Of a DNA stretch of 64,000 nucleotides, positions 34,060-44,231 are shown in pieces. The notes under the pieces were generated by a model. The model did no database searches. It saw only the letters and a list, made by a program, of their open reading frames with translations, and was not told the origin of the DNA. This DNA is from Eubacteriales bacterium (GTDB lineage Bacteria; Bacillota; Clostridia; Christensenellales; CAG-138): positions 77,773-141,772 of the forward strand of contig JAQUTY010000004.1 of NCBI GenBank assembly GCA_028694155.1. Direction: 5' to 3'. Both the position numbers and the translations under genes were made by a program. Numbering within the stretch: the first letter of the stretch is position 1; each line of letters opens with the position of its first letter.

Positions 34060-36083
34060 TGAATAAATTTACAGTAGTATCTCCCTTTGAACCACAGGGC
34101 GATCAGCCACAGGCTATCGATGCACTCATAAAGGGAGTAAAAAACAATGAAAAGCTGCAGGTGCTTTTGGGTGTAACCGGCAGCGGAAAGACCTTCACCA
34201 TGGCGAAGGTCATTGAAGGCGTTCAAAAGCCGACCCTCGTATTGGCGCACAACAAAACGCTGGCGGCGCAGCTCTGTTCGGAGCTAAAGGAGTTTTTCCC
34301 CCACAGCGCAGTTGAATACTTTGTATCCTACTACGACTATTATCAGCCGGAGGCGTACATTCCCTCGTCCGACACATACATCGAAAAGACAATCGATGTA
34401 AATGAGGAGATTGATAAGCTTCGCCATTCTGCCACCTGCGCCCTAAACGAACGCCGTGACGTCATCGTTGTGGCGTCAGTTAGCTGCATCTACGCATTGG
34501 GCGACCCAACAGAGTATCTCAAGCTGGCGATTTCATTGCGAAAGGGAGCAACGGTTGAGCCAAGGGAGCTGATGCAACGACTGGTTGAAACGCAGTACAA
34601 GCGCAACGACATGGATTTTGCGCGCGGAACCTTCCGTGCTCGTGGGGATACGCTTGACATTTTTCCGTCCAATCAGTCGGACAAGGCAATTCGATTGATG
34701 TTCTTTGGCGATCAGATTGAAAAGATTTGTCAGATTGATCCGCTAAAGGGCGAGGTCACGGGGTATCTGGACCATGCGGTAATCTTTCCTGCTACGCACT
34801 ATGCAACAGGTCAGGACAAGATGCAGGACGCAATGAAGGTGATAGAGGCGGATATGGAGGCTCAAGCACGCTGGTTCCATGACAACGGGCAGCTCATTGA
34901 GGAACAGAGAATTTCCGAAAGAGTCATACATGATATGGAGATGATGCAGGAGATTGGGTTCTGCAGCGGCATAGAGAACTACTCTCGCTACTTTGACGGA
35001 CGCAAGGAGGGCGAACCGCCCTACACGCTTATTGACTATTTCCCCAAGGATTTTCTTCTTATTGTTGATGAAAGCCATGTTACACTCTCACAGGTTGGTG
35101 CGATGTACCGTGGCGACCGAGCAAGAAAGGACAGCCTGATTGAATACGGTTTTCGTCTGCCCTCTGCCCGTGACAACCGTCCGCTTACATTCGATGAGTT
35201 TTTGGAGCGTATTCCGCAGATGATAACCGTTTCGGCAACTCCGGCCAAATATGAGCTGAGTCGAGCCACCACGATAGCAGAGCAGATTATCCGCCCCACA
35301 GGACTGATTGACCCCGAGGTTGTTGTAAAGCCTGCGCTGGGACAGGTCGATGACCTTCTAAAGGAGGTTTATCAGCAGACTGCCAAGGGCTACCGCACGC
35401 TAGTGACAACGCTCACAAAGCGAATGGCGGAGAACCTGACCGAATATTTTGATGGGCTTGGCGTCAACGTCCGCTATATGCACAGCGACATTGACACGCT
35501 CGACAGAATGGAGATAATTCGTGATTTGCGCTTGGGCGAGTTCGATGTTTTGGTGGGAATCAACCTTTTGAGGGAGGGCTTGGACCTTCCCGAGGTTGGG
35601 CTTGTCGCCATTTTGGACGCCGACAAGGAGGGCTTTTTGCGTTCCGAGACGAGTCTGATTCAGACCATTGGCAGAGCCGCACGCAACGTCGATGGCAGGG
35701 TCATTCTCTATGCCGATTCGGTCACCGAGTCGATGAGAAAGGCGATGGACGAGACACAGCGCAGAAGAAACATTCAACAGGCGTACAATATCGAGCATAA
35801 CATAACGCCCAAGAGCATAGTAAAACAGGTGCGTGATGCGCTGGTCATCACCCATGCTGCCGAGCGTGAACAGGTCAGCTACACTCCCAAGGAGAGGGAG
35901 GAGCGCATTGCCGTTTTGCAGGAGCAGATGCAGCAGGCGGCACGGGAGCTTGAGTTTGAGACTGCGGCAAAGCTGCGTGACGATATCAAGCAGCTCATGG
36001 GCGAGTCGGTCACACCACGCAAAAAAGCACGCCCCGGAACTGTCGGTTCACAGCGCCGCAACAGGGGACGCTCAAGAAAATAA
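34059..36083 (+). CDS. uvrB: excinuclease ABC subunit B
   Basis: A 674-residue UvrB, the usual size. It has Walker A GVTGSGKT, the beta-hairpin with [14 protein letters not shown], helicase motifs ([27 protein letters not shown]) and a C-terminal UVR domain ([13 protein letters not shown]) that contacts UvrC. UvrB verifies damage in nucleotide excision repair. The ATG at 34059 overlaps the transpeptidase stop by one base, which fixes this start over an upstream alternative. uvrA and uvrC are not in the window. Confidence 0.97.
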   Translation: MNKFTVVSPFEPQGDQPQAIDALIKGVKNNEKLQVLLGVTGSGKTFTMAKVIEGVQKPTLVLAHNKTLAAQLCSELKEFFPHSAVEYFVSYYDYYQPEAYIPSSDTYIEKTIDVNEEIDKLRHSATCALNERRDVIVVASVSCIYALGDPTEYLKLAISLRKGATVEPRELMQRLVETQYKRNDMDFARGTFRARGDTLDIFPSNQSDKAIRLMFFGDQIEKICQIDPLKGEVTGYLDHAVIFPATHYATGQDKMQDAMKVIEADMEAQARWFHDNGQLIEEQRISERVIHDMEMMQEIGFCSGIENYSRYFDGRKEGEPPYTLIDYFPKDFLLIVDESHVTLSQVGAMYRGDRARKDSLIEYGFRLPSARDNRPLTFDEFLERIPQMITVSATPAKYELSRATTIAEQIIRPTGLIDPEVVVKPALGQVDDLLKEVYQQTAKGYRTLVTTLTKRMAENLTEYFDGLGVNVRYMHSDIDTLDRMEIIRDLRLGEFDVLVGINLLREGLDLPEVGLVAILDADKEGFLRSETSLIQTIGRAARNVDGRVILYADSVTESMRKAMDETQRRRNIQQAYNIEHNITPKSIVKQVRDALVITHAAEREQVSYTPKEREERIAVLQEQMQQAARELEFETAAKLRDDIKQLMGESVTPRKKARPGTVGSQRRNRGRSRK

Positions 36084-36124
36084 CGAGGTATATTCATATC
36101 AAAGAACAGCAGCAAAAACAATAG

Positions 36125-36153
36125 TTGACTTAAATGCGATTTACGGGTAAAAT
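36125..36153 (+). promoter_or_regulatory. predicted ileS promoter
   Basis: TTGACT at 36125-36130, a 17-bp spacer and TAAAAT at 36148-36153, placing the RNA start near 36160, just ahead of T-box Stem I. Confidence 0.65.
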
Positions 36154-36159
36154 AATATA

Positions 36160-36384
36160 GGCGTTGATCGGGACGGGACTTGTGCGCACAGTAAGCGAGC
36201 CGCATAGGGTGCAAGGCGGTATGTTGCAATCAGGGACAAATCACCCGTGAGCAGAGGGGCTGAACAGACGTAGGCTTCTCCGTTTTCCGCGTTAAGGAGC
36301 AATGAGTGGGCGTTTGCCAATGAAGGTGGTACCACGGAGAGTAAGTTCTTCGTCCTTAGTTTTTCTGAGGGCGATTATTTTTTT
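36160..36384 (+). ncRNA. T-box riboswitch leader of ileS
   Basis: The 313-bp gap before ileS is a T-box leader. The conserved T-box core AAGGTGGTACCACG lies at about 36323-36336, its TGGT bulge complementary to the ACCA end of tRNA-Ile. Upstream, AGTAAGCGAGCC and GGGTGCAAGGCGG (about 36190-36220) match the distal part of Stem I. Isoleucine ATC triplets at 36229-36231 and 36240-36242 are specifier candidates. A 9-bp terminator hairpin (36351-36359 / 36365-36373) with a T-rich tail to 36384 is the alternative structure. Uncharged tRNA-Ile should prevent termination and raise ileS expression. Confidence 0.93.
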
Positions 36385-36396
36385 GGAGGAATGACT

Positions 36397-39300
36397 ATGT
36401 ATAATAAAGTAGCAACAGACATGAAGTTTGTCGAGCGTGAGAAAGAGACGCTTGAGTTCTGGAAGCAGAATGAGGTTTTTGAAAAGAGCGTTGAGCTTAG
36501 AAAGGGTCGTCCTGCTTACACCTTTTTTGACGGGCCGCCAACGGCGAACGGCAAGCCCCATATCGGGCATGTGCTGACCAGAAGTATCAAGGACATCATT
36601 CCTCGTTACAAGACCATGAAGGGCTACGATGTTCTGCGCAAGGCAGGCTGGGACACTCATGGACTGCCCGTGGAGCTGGAGGTCGAAAAGCAGTTGGGCT
36701 TGGACGGCAAGGAGCAAATCGAGGCATACGGAGTTGAGCCGTTCATCAAAAAGTGCAAGGATTCCGTTTGGAAGTACGAGGGCGAGTGGGAGGATATGTC
36801 CGAGCGTGTCGGCTATTGGGCAGACATGAAAAAGCCCTACGTCACCTACGATGACAACTATATCGAGTCCGTTTGGTGGGCGCTTAAAACCATCTATGAC
36901 AAGGGCTTGCTGTATAAGGGCTACAAGATTGTGCCATATTGCCCACGCTGCGGAACGGCACTTGCTTCGCACGAGGTCGCACAGGGCTACAAGGACGTTG
37001 AGGAGACGTCCGCAATAGCAAAGTTCTATCTCAAGGACGGTTCGGGTACAGCGATTCTGGCATGGACGACCACGCCTTGGACGCTGCCGTCCAACGTTGC
37101 GCTGTGCGTCAACGCCAACGAAACCTATGTAAAGGTGAAAAAGGGCGAGGACGTTTACATTCTTGCCGAGGCACTTGTAGAAAAGGTGCTTGGTGAGGGA
37201 GTTGAAACTTTGGACAGCTTCAAGGGCGAGACGCTTGTTGGCACGGAATACGAGCCACTGTTTGAGCTGCCCGTGAAGTTTGGCACAAAGAAGGGCTACC
37301 GTGTGGTCGCCGATGATTATGTCACCCTGAGCGATGGCACAGGCGTTGTTCATATTGCGCCGGCATTTGGCGAGGACGACAACCGTGTTGGCAAGGTGTG
37401 GGAGCTTCCGTTTTTGCAGTTTGTGAACGCATCGGGTCATATAAGCGGAGGAACGCCTTGGGACGGTGCATTCGTAAAGGATGCCGACAAGCTCATTTTG
37501 GATGATTTAAGGTCAAGCGGCAAGTTGTTTTCTGCGCCTAAGTTTACGCATAACTACCCGTTCTGCTGGCGTTGCGACACACCCTTAATCTACTATGCAC
37601 GCGAGAGCTGGTTTATAAAGATGACCGCTGTAAAGGATAAGCTGATGGCGTTCAATCGCAGTGTCAACTGGGTGCCCGAGACAATCAAAGAGGGCAGAAT
37701 GGGCAACTTTATAGATAACGTTATCGACTGGGGTATCTCCCGTGAGCGTTATTGGGGAACGCCGCTTCCCGTTTGGACGTGCGAATGCGGACATGTTCAT
37801 GTAATAGGCTCTAAGGCGGAGCTGAGGCAGATGAGCGACAACTGTCCCGATGATATCGAGCTGCACAAGCCCTACATTGACAGGGTGAACGTAATCTGTC
37901 CCGTGTGCGGCAAGCCCATGAAGCGTGAGCCAGTGGTCATTGATTGCTGGTTCGACAGCGGTTCGATGCCCTTTGCGCAATGGCACTATCCGTTTGAAAA
38001 CAAGGAGGAGTTCGAGCGCAGGTACCCTGCGGCATTCATATCCGAGGCGGTCGATCAGACAAGAGGCTGGTTCTACACCCTTTTGGCGATAGCTACCTGC
38101 CTGTTTGATAAGGCTCCGTTTGAAAATTGTGTAGTGCTGGGACTTGTTTGCGATATGGACGGCAAGAAAATGTCCAAGCATCTTGGCAATGTAGTCAATC
38201 CGTGGGAGGTTCTTGACAAGCAGGGCGCAGATGCTGTCCGTTGGTACTTCTATACAGGGTCGATGCCGTGGCTGCCTTCTCGTTTTTCGGGCGAGAGCGT
38301 GTCCGAGTATCAAAGAAAGTTCATGGGAACACTGTGGAATACCTACGCCTTCTATATTCTCTACGCCGAGATTGATAAGTTTAATCCCACAGAGCATCAG
38401 CTTGTGGACGCAAACCTGTCGGCGATGGATAAATGGGTGCTGTCAAGGCTCAACACGCTTATAAAGGTGGTCGATGCCAACCTTGATTCTTTGCGCATCA
38501 CCGAGGCAGGCAGAGAGATAGGCAGGTTTACCGATGAGCTTTCCAACTGGTATGTGCGCCGCTGCCGTGACCGTTATTGGGGCAGTGAGATGACGGCGGA
38601 CAAGGAAGCCGCCTACATGACGCTGTACACCGTGCTTGATAAGCTGTCCTTGCTGTGCGCTCCGTTTGTACCGTTTATGAGCGAGGAAATATATCAGAAT
38701 ATGGTGCGTTCGGTAGATAGTACCGCACCGCTTAGCATACATCTTTGCGATTTTCCCGTTGCTGATGAAAAGCGCATTGACAGCGAGCTTGAGACGAACA
38801 TGGAACGTGTTTTGGAGCTTGTCACCCTAGGCAGAAGCGCGAGAAACAACGCAAGCATGAAGATTCGCCAGCCGCTTAGCACCATGTACGTTCAGGGCGA
38901 ACCGCTTGACAAACGCTATGTAGAGATAATTGAGGAGGAGCTGAACGTTAGGAGCGTGGAGTTCGTCAGTGATGCTTCCTCATTCCTCAGCTACCGCTGC
39001 AAGCCACAGCTCAAGACACTGGGCCCACGCTACGGCAAGCTGCTGCCCAAGCTCAACGCATTTTTGCAGAGCGACCCCGACGTTGGCAATGCCATAGTCA
39101 GGGCGCATAACGGCGGCGGAGACTATACCTTCGAGCTTGAGGGAACAGAGGTCACCCTACAAAGAGACGATGTGCTTGTCAGCGCAGAGCAGAGGGCAGG
39201 CTTCGTGTCCGAAACGGACAATGGACTCACCGTTGTGCTGGATACAAACCTCACGGACGAGTTGCTTGACGAGGGAATGGTGAGGGAGCTTGTCTCAAAG

Positions 39301-39516
39301 CTGCAAACAATGCGTAAGGAGGCAGGCTTTGAGGTTGCAGACCACATCACCATCGGGTATTGCGGCTCGGAGCATGTGGCAGAGATATTTAACCGCTATG
39401 CCAAAGAAATAATGGGCGATACGCTGGGCGAAGCTATATCGGACACGCTGGACGGCTATGAGAAGGAATGGAACATCAATAAAGAGACCGTCACGCTCTG
39501 TGTAAAAAGAGTATGA
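36397..39516 (+). CDS. ileS: isoleucyl-tRNA synthetase (long, eukaryote-like type)
   Basis: A 1039-residue class I synthetase charging tRNA-Ile, with HIGH at 55-58 (GKPHIGH), the editing domain motif GTGVVHIAPAFGEDD, KMSKH at 591-595 and an alpha-helical anticodon domain. The length and C-terminal region fit the type 2 form found in many Clostridia, which is naturally less sensitive to mupirocin; that property is inferred from the family. I chose the ATG at 36397, 7 nt after GGAGG; the ATG at 36391 would touch the ribosome site. It is controlled by the T-box and its stop overlaps the next gene (ATGA). Confidence 0.97.
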   Translation: MYNKVATDMKFVEREKETLEFWKQNEVFEKSVELRKGRPAYTFFDGPPTANGKPHIGHVLTRSIKDIIPRYKTMKGYDVLRKAGWDTHGLPVELEVEKQLGLDGKEQIEAYGVEPFIKKCKDSVWKYEGEWEDMSERVGYWADMKKPYVTYDDNYIESVWWALKTIYDKGLLYKGYKIVPYCPRCGTALASHEVAQGYKDVEETSAIAKFYLKDGSGTAILAWTTTPWTLPSNVALCVNANETYVKVKKGEDVYILAEALVEKVLGEGVETLDSFKGETLVGTEYEPLFELPVKFGTKKGYRVVADDYVTLSDGTGVVHIAPAFGEDDNRVGKVWELPFLQFVNASGHISGGTPWDGAFVKDADKLILDDLRSSGKLFSAPKFTHNYPFCWRCDTPLIYYARESWFIKMTAVKDKLMAFNRSVNWVPETIKEGRMGNFIDNVIDWGISRERYWGTPLPVWTCECGHVHVIGSKAELRQMSDNCPDDIELHKPYIDRVNVICPVCGKPMKREPVVIDCWFDSGSMPFAQWHYPFENKEEFERRYPAAFISEAVDQTRGWFYTLLAIATCLFDKAPFENCVVLGLVCDMDGKKMSKHLGNVVNPWEVLDKQGADAVRWYFYTGSMPWLPSRFSGESVSEYQRKFMGTLWNTYAFYILYAEIDKFNPTEHQLVDANLSAMDKWVLSRLNTLIKVVDANLDSLRITEAGREIGRFTDELSNWYVRRCRDRYWGSEMTADKEAAYMTLYTVLDKLSLLCAPFVPFMSEEIYQNMVRSVDSTAPLSIHLCDFPVADEKRIDSELETNMERVLELVTLGRSARNNASMKIRQPLSTMYVQGEPLDKRYVEIIEEELNVRSVEFVSDASSFLSYRCKPQLKTLGPRYGKLLPKLNAFLQSDPDVGNAIVRAHNGGGDYTFELEGTEVTLQRDDVLVSAEQRAGFVSETDNGLTVVLDTNLTDELLDEGMVRELVSKLQTMRKEAGFEVADHITIGYCGSEHVAEIFNRYAKEIMGDTLGEAISDTLDGYEKEWNINKETVTLCVKRV

Positions 39517-40190
39517 CAGGTACTTTTGTAAATGCAGCGGCCATCTTGGTGGGAGGCTCCTTGGGGCTTCTCATCAAGAGGGGACTGCCCCAGCGTGTCA
39601 CGGACGGCGTGATGAAGGCACTGGGACTTGTCACAATATTCATCGGCATTCTTGGAGCCATCAAGAGTCAGGACGTATTGGCGGTGGTGCTGTCCATAGT
39701 TGTGGCAACCGTGATAGGTTCGCTCATTGATATTGATAAGGGCATACATAAGCTGACGGACAGACTCATTGGCAGCAAGGGGGACAATCGCTTTTCGGAG
39801 GGATTTGTCACCACAACGCTGCTGTTTATAACAGGAGCAATGGCTGTCACCGGTGCGATGAATGACGGCATCAATGGCGACAGCACCCTGCTTATAACAA
39901 AGGCGGTGATGGACGGCGTATCGGCATTGATATTTGCGGCAGCTCTTGGCATGGGCGTGCTGCTTTCTGCCGTTCCTGTTTTGATTTATCAGGGGGGCAT
40001 TGCACTCCTTTCAGGACTGATTGCCCCCGTTCTTTCGCCCCAAACGATAGTTGAGATGGGTGCGGTGGGTTCGATTTTAGTCATAGGGGTGGGCATCAAT
40101 CTAATTGGTGCAGCCAAAATCAAGGTATTCAATTCCATTCTTGCAATCTTTCTTCCGATACTATATTTTCTCATCAAAGGACTGTTTTAA
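39513..40190 (+). CDS. DUF554 family membrane protein (YdfK/YqgA-like)
   Basis: A 225-residue protein with about seven membrane segments and the DUF554 pattern: GTFVNAAAILVGGSLGLLIK at the start, KALGLVTIFIGILGAIK, and conserved GAMAVTGAMNDGINGD. The function of the family is unknown. It overlaps ileS by 4 bp and therefore probably shares the T-box-controlled transcript, without an obvious functional link. Confidence 0.92.
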   Translation: MTGTFVNAAAILVGGSLGLLIKRGLPQRVTDGVMKALGLVTIFIGILGAIKSQDVLAVVLSIVVATVIGSLIDIDKGIHKLTDRLIGSKGDNRFSEGFVTTTLLFITGAMAVTGAMNDGINGDSTLLITKAVMDGVSALIFAAALGMGVLLSAVPVLIYQGGIALLSGLIAPVLSPQTIVEMGAVGSILVIGVGINLIGAAKIKVFNSILAIFLPILYFLIKGLF

Positions 40191-40199
40191 TTGGAGGGC

Positions 40200-40234
40200 T
40201 TGCAAGCCAAACCATTTGATAGTATAATGCACCC
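40200..40234 (+). promoter_or_regulatory. predicted promoter of a leaderless mRNA (trkH)
   Basis: TTGCAA at 40200-40205, a 17-bp spacer and consensus TATAAT at 40223-40228. The ATG at 40235 begins 7 nt after the -10 box and no Shine-Dalgarno sequence is present. Confidence 0.7.
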
Positions 40235-41581
40235 ATGAACAAGCGGCTAAAGGGTATTCGCCCCATTCGCATATTGCCTTTAGGATTTCTCGTCATCATT
40301 TTGATTGGTGCGGGTTTATTGTGTTTACCCGCAGCATCGAAGTCCGGCGTGGGAATGCCTTTTGTGGACGCTTTGTTCACCGCCACGAGTGCGACCTGCG
40401 TTACAGGACTGGTTGTTGCCGATACGGGAACGCAGTTTACCATGTTTGGTCAGGTTGTCATTCTCTGCTTGATACAGGTGGGCGGACTAGGATTTATGAC
40501 AATGGCGGCAACGCTGTTCACGCTGGTAAGAAAGCAGGTGTCGCTGTACGAGCGCATGACGCTGATGGAAGGACTGGGCGAGAGCGGCATGACCGGGCTT
40601 AGGCGCATAGCCATCACGGCAGGCAAGGTAACCGCCATAACCGAGGTCAGTGGTGCGCTGCTGCTATCCATTAGGTTTATTCCTCAATTCGGGGTCGGAA
40701 AGGGCATCTGGTATTCGATATTCCACAGCATTTCGGCATTCTGTAATGCAGGCTTTGACGTTATGGGCACAGGCACATCGTTTGAGGTGCTATACACGGG
40801 CGATGTTCTTGTAAATCTCACTCTTGCCGCCCTCATCATCATCGGAGGCTTGGGCTTTGCGGTGGTCTGCGGAATAATTAGACAACCACGGCCAAAGAAG
40901 TGGCGTTTGGGAACACGCATGGTCGTTTGCGCAACGGCAGTGCTGATAATGCTGGGGTGGGCGTTGTTCACGTTCCTAGAGTGGGACAACGCATATGCCG
41001 CACTTCCCACCAGCCAAAAGTTTCTTGCAGGATTTTTTCAGTCGGTCACCCTTAGAACGGCAGGTTTCTCAACGGTATCGCAAAATGCGCTCTCAGAGGT
41101 GTCTCGTTTCATCTGTATAGTGTGGATGCTCATTGGAGGTTCTCCTGCAGGTACGGCTGGCGGCATAAAGACAACCACTCTAGTGGTGCTGCTGCTGGCG
41201 GTGCGTGCAATGCTTCAAAACAAGTCGGACGTCACCGTAAGCAAGAGAAAGCTCTCAACTGCGCTGATTCTGCGCGCACTATCGCTGGTGGTTTTTGCGG
41301 TGGGAAGTCTGTTCGTTTCAACGATACTGGTATCAATCTTTGAACGAACAAACCCCATGCAGCTTGGAGTTTTGAATAACCTGTTCGAGCTGACAAGTGC
41401 GCTTGCGACCGTGGGACTCACCGTGGGGCTAAGTGCGATTGCATCGGTTGGGACGAAGCTCGTTCTTATAGTATTGATGTTCCTTGGCAGAGTCGGACTT
41501 ATAACGGTCGCCCTGTCGTTTACAAAGCAGAAGAAGGATGTGCTGATGCGCTATCCCGAAGAAGACATACCTATTGGATAA
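40235..41581 (+). CDS. TrkH/KtrB family potassium uptake channel subunit
   Basis: A 448-residue membrane protein with repeated M1-P-M2 units of the Trk/Ktr superfamily. Pore-loop glycines are visible in TSATCVTGLVV, SISAFCNAGFDV, TLRTAGFSTV and ELTSALATVGLTVGL. The size fits KtrB. It takes up K+ across the membrane together with the cytoplasmic RCK subunit encoded 12 bp downstream. The promoter overlaps the start such that the mRNA should be leaderless, whereas the second gene, trkA, has a ribosome site (AAGGAG). Confidence 0.95.
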   Translation: MNKRLKGIRPIRILPLGFLVIILIGAGLLCLPAASKSGVGMPFVDALFTATSATCVTGLVVADTGTQFTMFGQVVILCLIQVGGLGFMTMAATLFTLVRKQVSLYERMTLMEGLGESGMTGLRRIAITAGKVTAITEVSGALLLSIRFIPQFGVGKGIWYSIFHSISAFCNAGFDVMGTGTSFEVLYTGDVLVNLTLAALIIIGGLGFAVVCGIIRQPRPKKWRLGTRMVVCATAVLIMLGWALFTFLEWDNAYAALPTSQKFLAGFFQSVTLRTAGFSTVSQNALSEVSRFICIVWMLIGGSPAGTAGGIKTTTLVVLLLAVRAMLQNKSDVTVSKRKLSTALILRALSLVVFAVGSLFVSTILVSIFERTNPMQLGVLNNLFELTSALATVGLTVGLSAIASVGTKLVLIVLMFLGRVGLITVALSFTKQKKDVLMRYPEEDIPIG

Positions 41582-41593
41582 GGAGTTACATTT

Positions 41594-42244
41594 ATGGCAA
41601 AAAGTTTTTTGATTGTGGGCTTGGGCAAATTTGGAAGCGCAGTTGCACTGACGCTTGTTAAGCTGGGACATCAGGTTATGGCGGTGGACCGCAACATTGC
41701 AAATGTCAATGCGATAAAAGACCAGTTGATGAACGTTGCACAATGCGATATGACCAATGAAGCGGTCGTAAACAGTCTTGGAGTGTCGGAGTTCGACGCC
41801 ATAATAATCGGTGTGGGCAATGATTTAAGGTCATCGGTGCTTGCCACGGTTCTGTGTGCGGAGCACGGCGCAAAGGAGATAGTCTGCAAGGCGCAGGACG
41901 ACCTTCAAGAGAAGCTGCTGCTCAGGGTTGGCGCAACTCAGGTGGTACAGCCTGAGCGCAATGCAGGAGAAAAACTTGCCAATTCATTGGTTTCGGAAAG
42001 TGTTTTGGATTATTTGAATCTTTCTGAGAATTATAGTATCAATGAGATACGAGTTCCCTCGGTATGGGTAGGCAAGACGCTTGGCGGAATCGATGTTCGC
42101 AAGAATTACGGCGTTTCCGTATTCGCCATCCGCAGGGGAGAAGAAATCATCATCAGCATGTCTGCCGACACGGTGTTTTCCGAGGGCGAAGTGCTGGTTT
42201 TGGTGGGAGAGAATAGGCTGTTGAGCAAGGTCGCCAAGCTGTAA
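41594..42244 (+). CDS. TrkA/KtrA regulatory subunit of potassium uptake
   Basis: A 216-residue cytoplasmic protein with an RCK_N Rossmann domain (FLIVGLGKFGSAVA, nucleotide-binding glycines) and an RCK_C domain (about 135-215, VGKTLGGIDVRKNYG). It gates the TrkH/KtrB channel in response to bound ATP/ADP or NAD(H). An AAGGAG site precedes the ATG. It lies between its channel gene and a lipoprotein gene 7 bp downstream. Confidence 0.95.
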   Translation: MAKSFLIVGLGKFGSAVALTLVKLGHQVMAVDRNIANVNAIKDQLMNVAQCDMTNEAVVNSLGVSEFDAIIIGVGNDLRSSVLATVLCAEHGAKEIVCKAQDDLQEKLLLRVGATQVVQPERNAGEKLANSLVSESVLDYLNLSENYSINEIRVPSVWVGKTLGGIDVRKNYGVSVFAIRRGEEIIISMSADTVFSEGEVLVLVGENRLLSKVAKL

Positions 42245-42251
42245 GGAGAAT

Positions 42252-43157
42252 ATGAAAAGAAATCTGATTGCATTTTTGCTTGTAGTATCAATATTACTGA
42301 CAATGGGTTGCACGCCAAAGAACAATGGCGTATCCGTAGTTTCGCCCGAAACCACCATGAATATCGTACCTGCAACGCTTGCACCAACGGACGAGCCGAC
42401 TGCCCAACCAACGCAGCAACCCACACCCACGCCTGCACCACAGGTGTTGGTGATGAGCGATAATGACGATTTTGCCATGGAAATTGCGACAAGCTGCGGT
42501 GCAATACCCACACATGCTGCGGACGATTTAACTGGTGGCAGGCTTATTGTCGTGCTTCAGGGCGGATATGCGGACTTAGCCGGGGAGCTAGTCAATGCCA
42601 ATGCCGAGGTTATAGTTTGCTCCACCGAAAATGTAGTGGCAGCAGGTGCAATCGCAGTTCCCTATCAGGGAGCTGACCGCACAAATGAGCTTGTCGAAGG
42701 ACTGCTAAGCTATCCTCCGCACGACACGCCTGTGCGCCTGTTGGGACTCTTTTCCTCTGAAACGAGCGCACTAAAAGCACTTTGGAACACAAATGTTGAT
42801 GCAGGAAAGATTTTTGTCAAGGGAGTTTTCTATGATGGCGGCGACAATACAGTAGATAAGTGGATGAGCGATATGCTTGACAAGTATGCTGATGGTATGC
42901 TCGATGGGATTCTTTGCGAGACACAAGCGCAGGCGAAGGCTGCAACGGCGGCACTTGAGAGCGCACAACGACTCGACAGAATCGAGGTGTTTTCTCTTGA
43001 AGCGCAGAACATCACAAGCCCATTTTTAATCGGCTATGTTTCCGCTGACTGGGAGCAGGCGGCGGCGTCTGCAGCACAAGCCGTCAATGCGCTTCTCCTC
43101 AATCAGCAGCCCGGCGAGCTTACGCCGTTTTCGGACGTTGTACATATTGTTGATTAA
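42252..43157 (+). CDS. periplasmic-binding-protein-like lipoprotein
   Basis: A 301-residue lipoprotein: signal with lipobox LTMGC (cysteine near residue 20), a Pro/Thr/Gln-rich stalk (about 40-62) and an alpha/beta domain that looks like a type 1 periplasmic binding fold (VLVMSDNDDFAMEIA, then alternating strands and helices). The ligand is unknown. No sugar permease is nearby; the gene closely follows trkA and is probably in that transcript. It could be a degenerate or regulatory binding protein; the fold assignment is from pattern only. Confidence 0.7.
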   Translation: MKRNLIAFLLVVSILLTMGCTPKNNGVSVVSPETTMNIVPATLAPTDEPTAQPTQQPTPTPAPQVLVMSDNDDFAMEIATSCGAIPTHAADDLTGGRLIVVLQGGYADLAGELVNANAEVIVCSTENVVAAGAIAVPYQGADRTNELVEGLLSYPPHDTPVRLLGLFSSETSALKALWNTNVDAGKIFVKGVFYDGGDNTVDKWMSDMLDKYADGMLDGILCETQAQAKAATAALESAQRLDRIEVFSLEAQNITSPFLIGYVSADWEQAAASAAQAVNALLLNQQPGELTPFSDVVHIVD

Positions 43158-43196
43158 CCGAGAACAAAGAGACACTATCAACGAGGCACAGGAGCG

Positions 43197-44231
43197 TTAC
43201 AGCTCCAAATACGGAACGGCATTGAGATTAAGATCGCTGATGCGACCAGCTTTGAGCAGATAATAGCCTGCCGAGCCAATCATGGAAGCATTGTCCGTGC
43301 AATATAGAAAGTCGGGGCAGCAGAAACGCAGCCCCTTTTTGTCGCACTTTCTTTGAAGCATATCACGCAGGTTGCGGTTGGCAGATACACCACCTGCAAG
43401 CGCAAGGGTGTGCTTTGCGGCGTGAACCGCCTTATCGGAAAGAATTGTGTTGACGGAATACTGAAAACTTGCCGCAACATCTGCCTTTGATACTTGGGGA
43501 TGGTTGTGGACATGGTTAATTACAGCGGTCTTTATGCCCGAAAAGCTCATATCATAGCCGTCCGACTCGTTGAATGAAGAATGAAATTTGATAGCCTTGG
43601 GGTCGCCTTGCTTTGCCAGCTTTTCAAGCTCAGGCCCACCGGGATAGGGAAGCCCCAGTATGCGTGCAACCTTGTCAAACGCCTCACCTGCCGCATCGTC
43701 CCTAGTTCCGCCCAAACGTTCGAAGGTCACATAATCCTTGACCTCCACTATGTCGCTGTGACCGCCCGAAGCTATAAGGCAGCAGAACGGCGGCTCAAGA
43801 TCCGGATAGGTCAGATAATTTGCGGCGATATGCCCCATCAGATGATGAGTGCCGATGAGTTGAATATTTAGAGCAAGGGCGAGAGCCTTTGCAAAGCTCA
43901 CTCCCACTAAAAGTGCGCCCACAAGCCCCGGGCCATAGGTAACTGCAATGGCATCAATGTCCGCATAGCAAAGGTTTGCGTCCTCCAACGCTTGCTCAAC
44001 GACTATGGCAATCTGGTCGACATGGTTTCGTGATGCCAGCTCCGGAACGACACCGCCGAACTTGCGATGCAGGGGTATCTGCGTGTAGACTGAGTTTGAA
44101 AGCACCACTCGACCGTCACGCACGATTGCAGCAGCGGTTTCATCGCAGGACGTTTCGATGGACAATATGGTAACATGCTCCGAACATTGAAGCTGCGCAC
44201 ATCTCTTTTTTGCAATATCTATATAGCTCAT
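43197..44231 (-). CDS. tsaD: tRNA threonylcarbamoyladenosine transferase TsaD
   Basis: A 344-residue member of the Kae1/TsaD family, which with TsaB/TsaE transfers threonylcarbamoyl to A37 of ANN-decoding tRNAs. Motifs: LSIETSCDETAAAIV near the start, the iron-binding HHLMGH segment, LIASGGHSD and ALAGGVSANRNLR. The start overlaps the stop of the upstream membrane protein gene by 4 bp (ATGA), with GAGGAAG just before it. tsaB and tsaE are not adjacent. Confidence 0.97.
   Translation of the reverse strand: MSYIDIAKKRCAQLQCSEHVTILSIETSCDETAAAIVRDGRVVLSNSVYTQIPLHRKFGGVVPELASRNHVDQIAIVVEQALEDANLCYADIDAIAVTYGPGLVGALLVGVSFAKALALALNIQLIGTHHLMGHIAANYLTYPDLEPPFCCLIASGGHSDIVEVKDYVTFERLGGTRDDAAGEAFDKVARILGLPYPGGPELEKLAKQGDPKAIKFHSSFNESDGYDMSFSGIKTAVINHVHNHPQVSKADVAASFQYSVNTILSDKAVHAAKHTLALAGGVSANRNLRDMLQRKCDKKGLRFCCPDFLYCTDNASMIGSAGYYLLKAGRISDLNLNAVPYLEL

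Noticed and set aside
36292..37440. A 382-residue minus-strand frame over the start of ileS
   Set aside because: It also covers part of the T-box terminator, has no ribosome site, and is a reverse reading of a clear synthetase.
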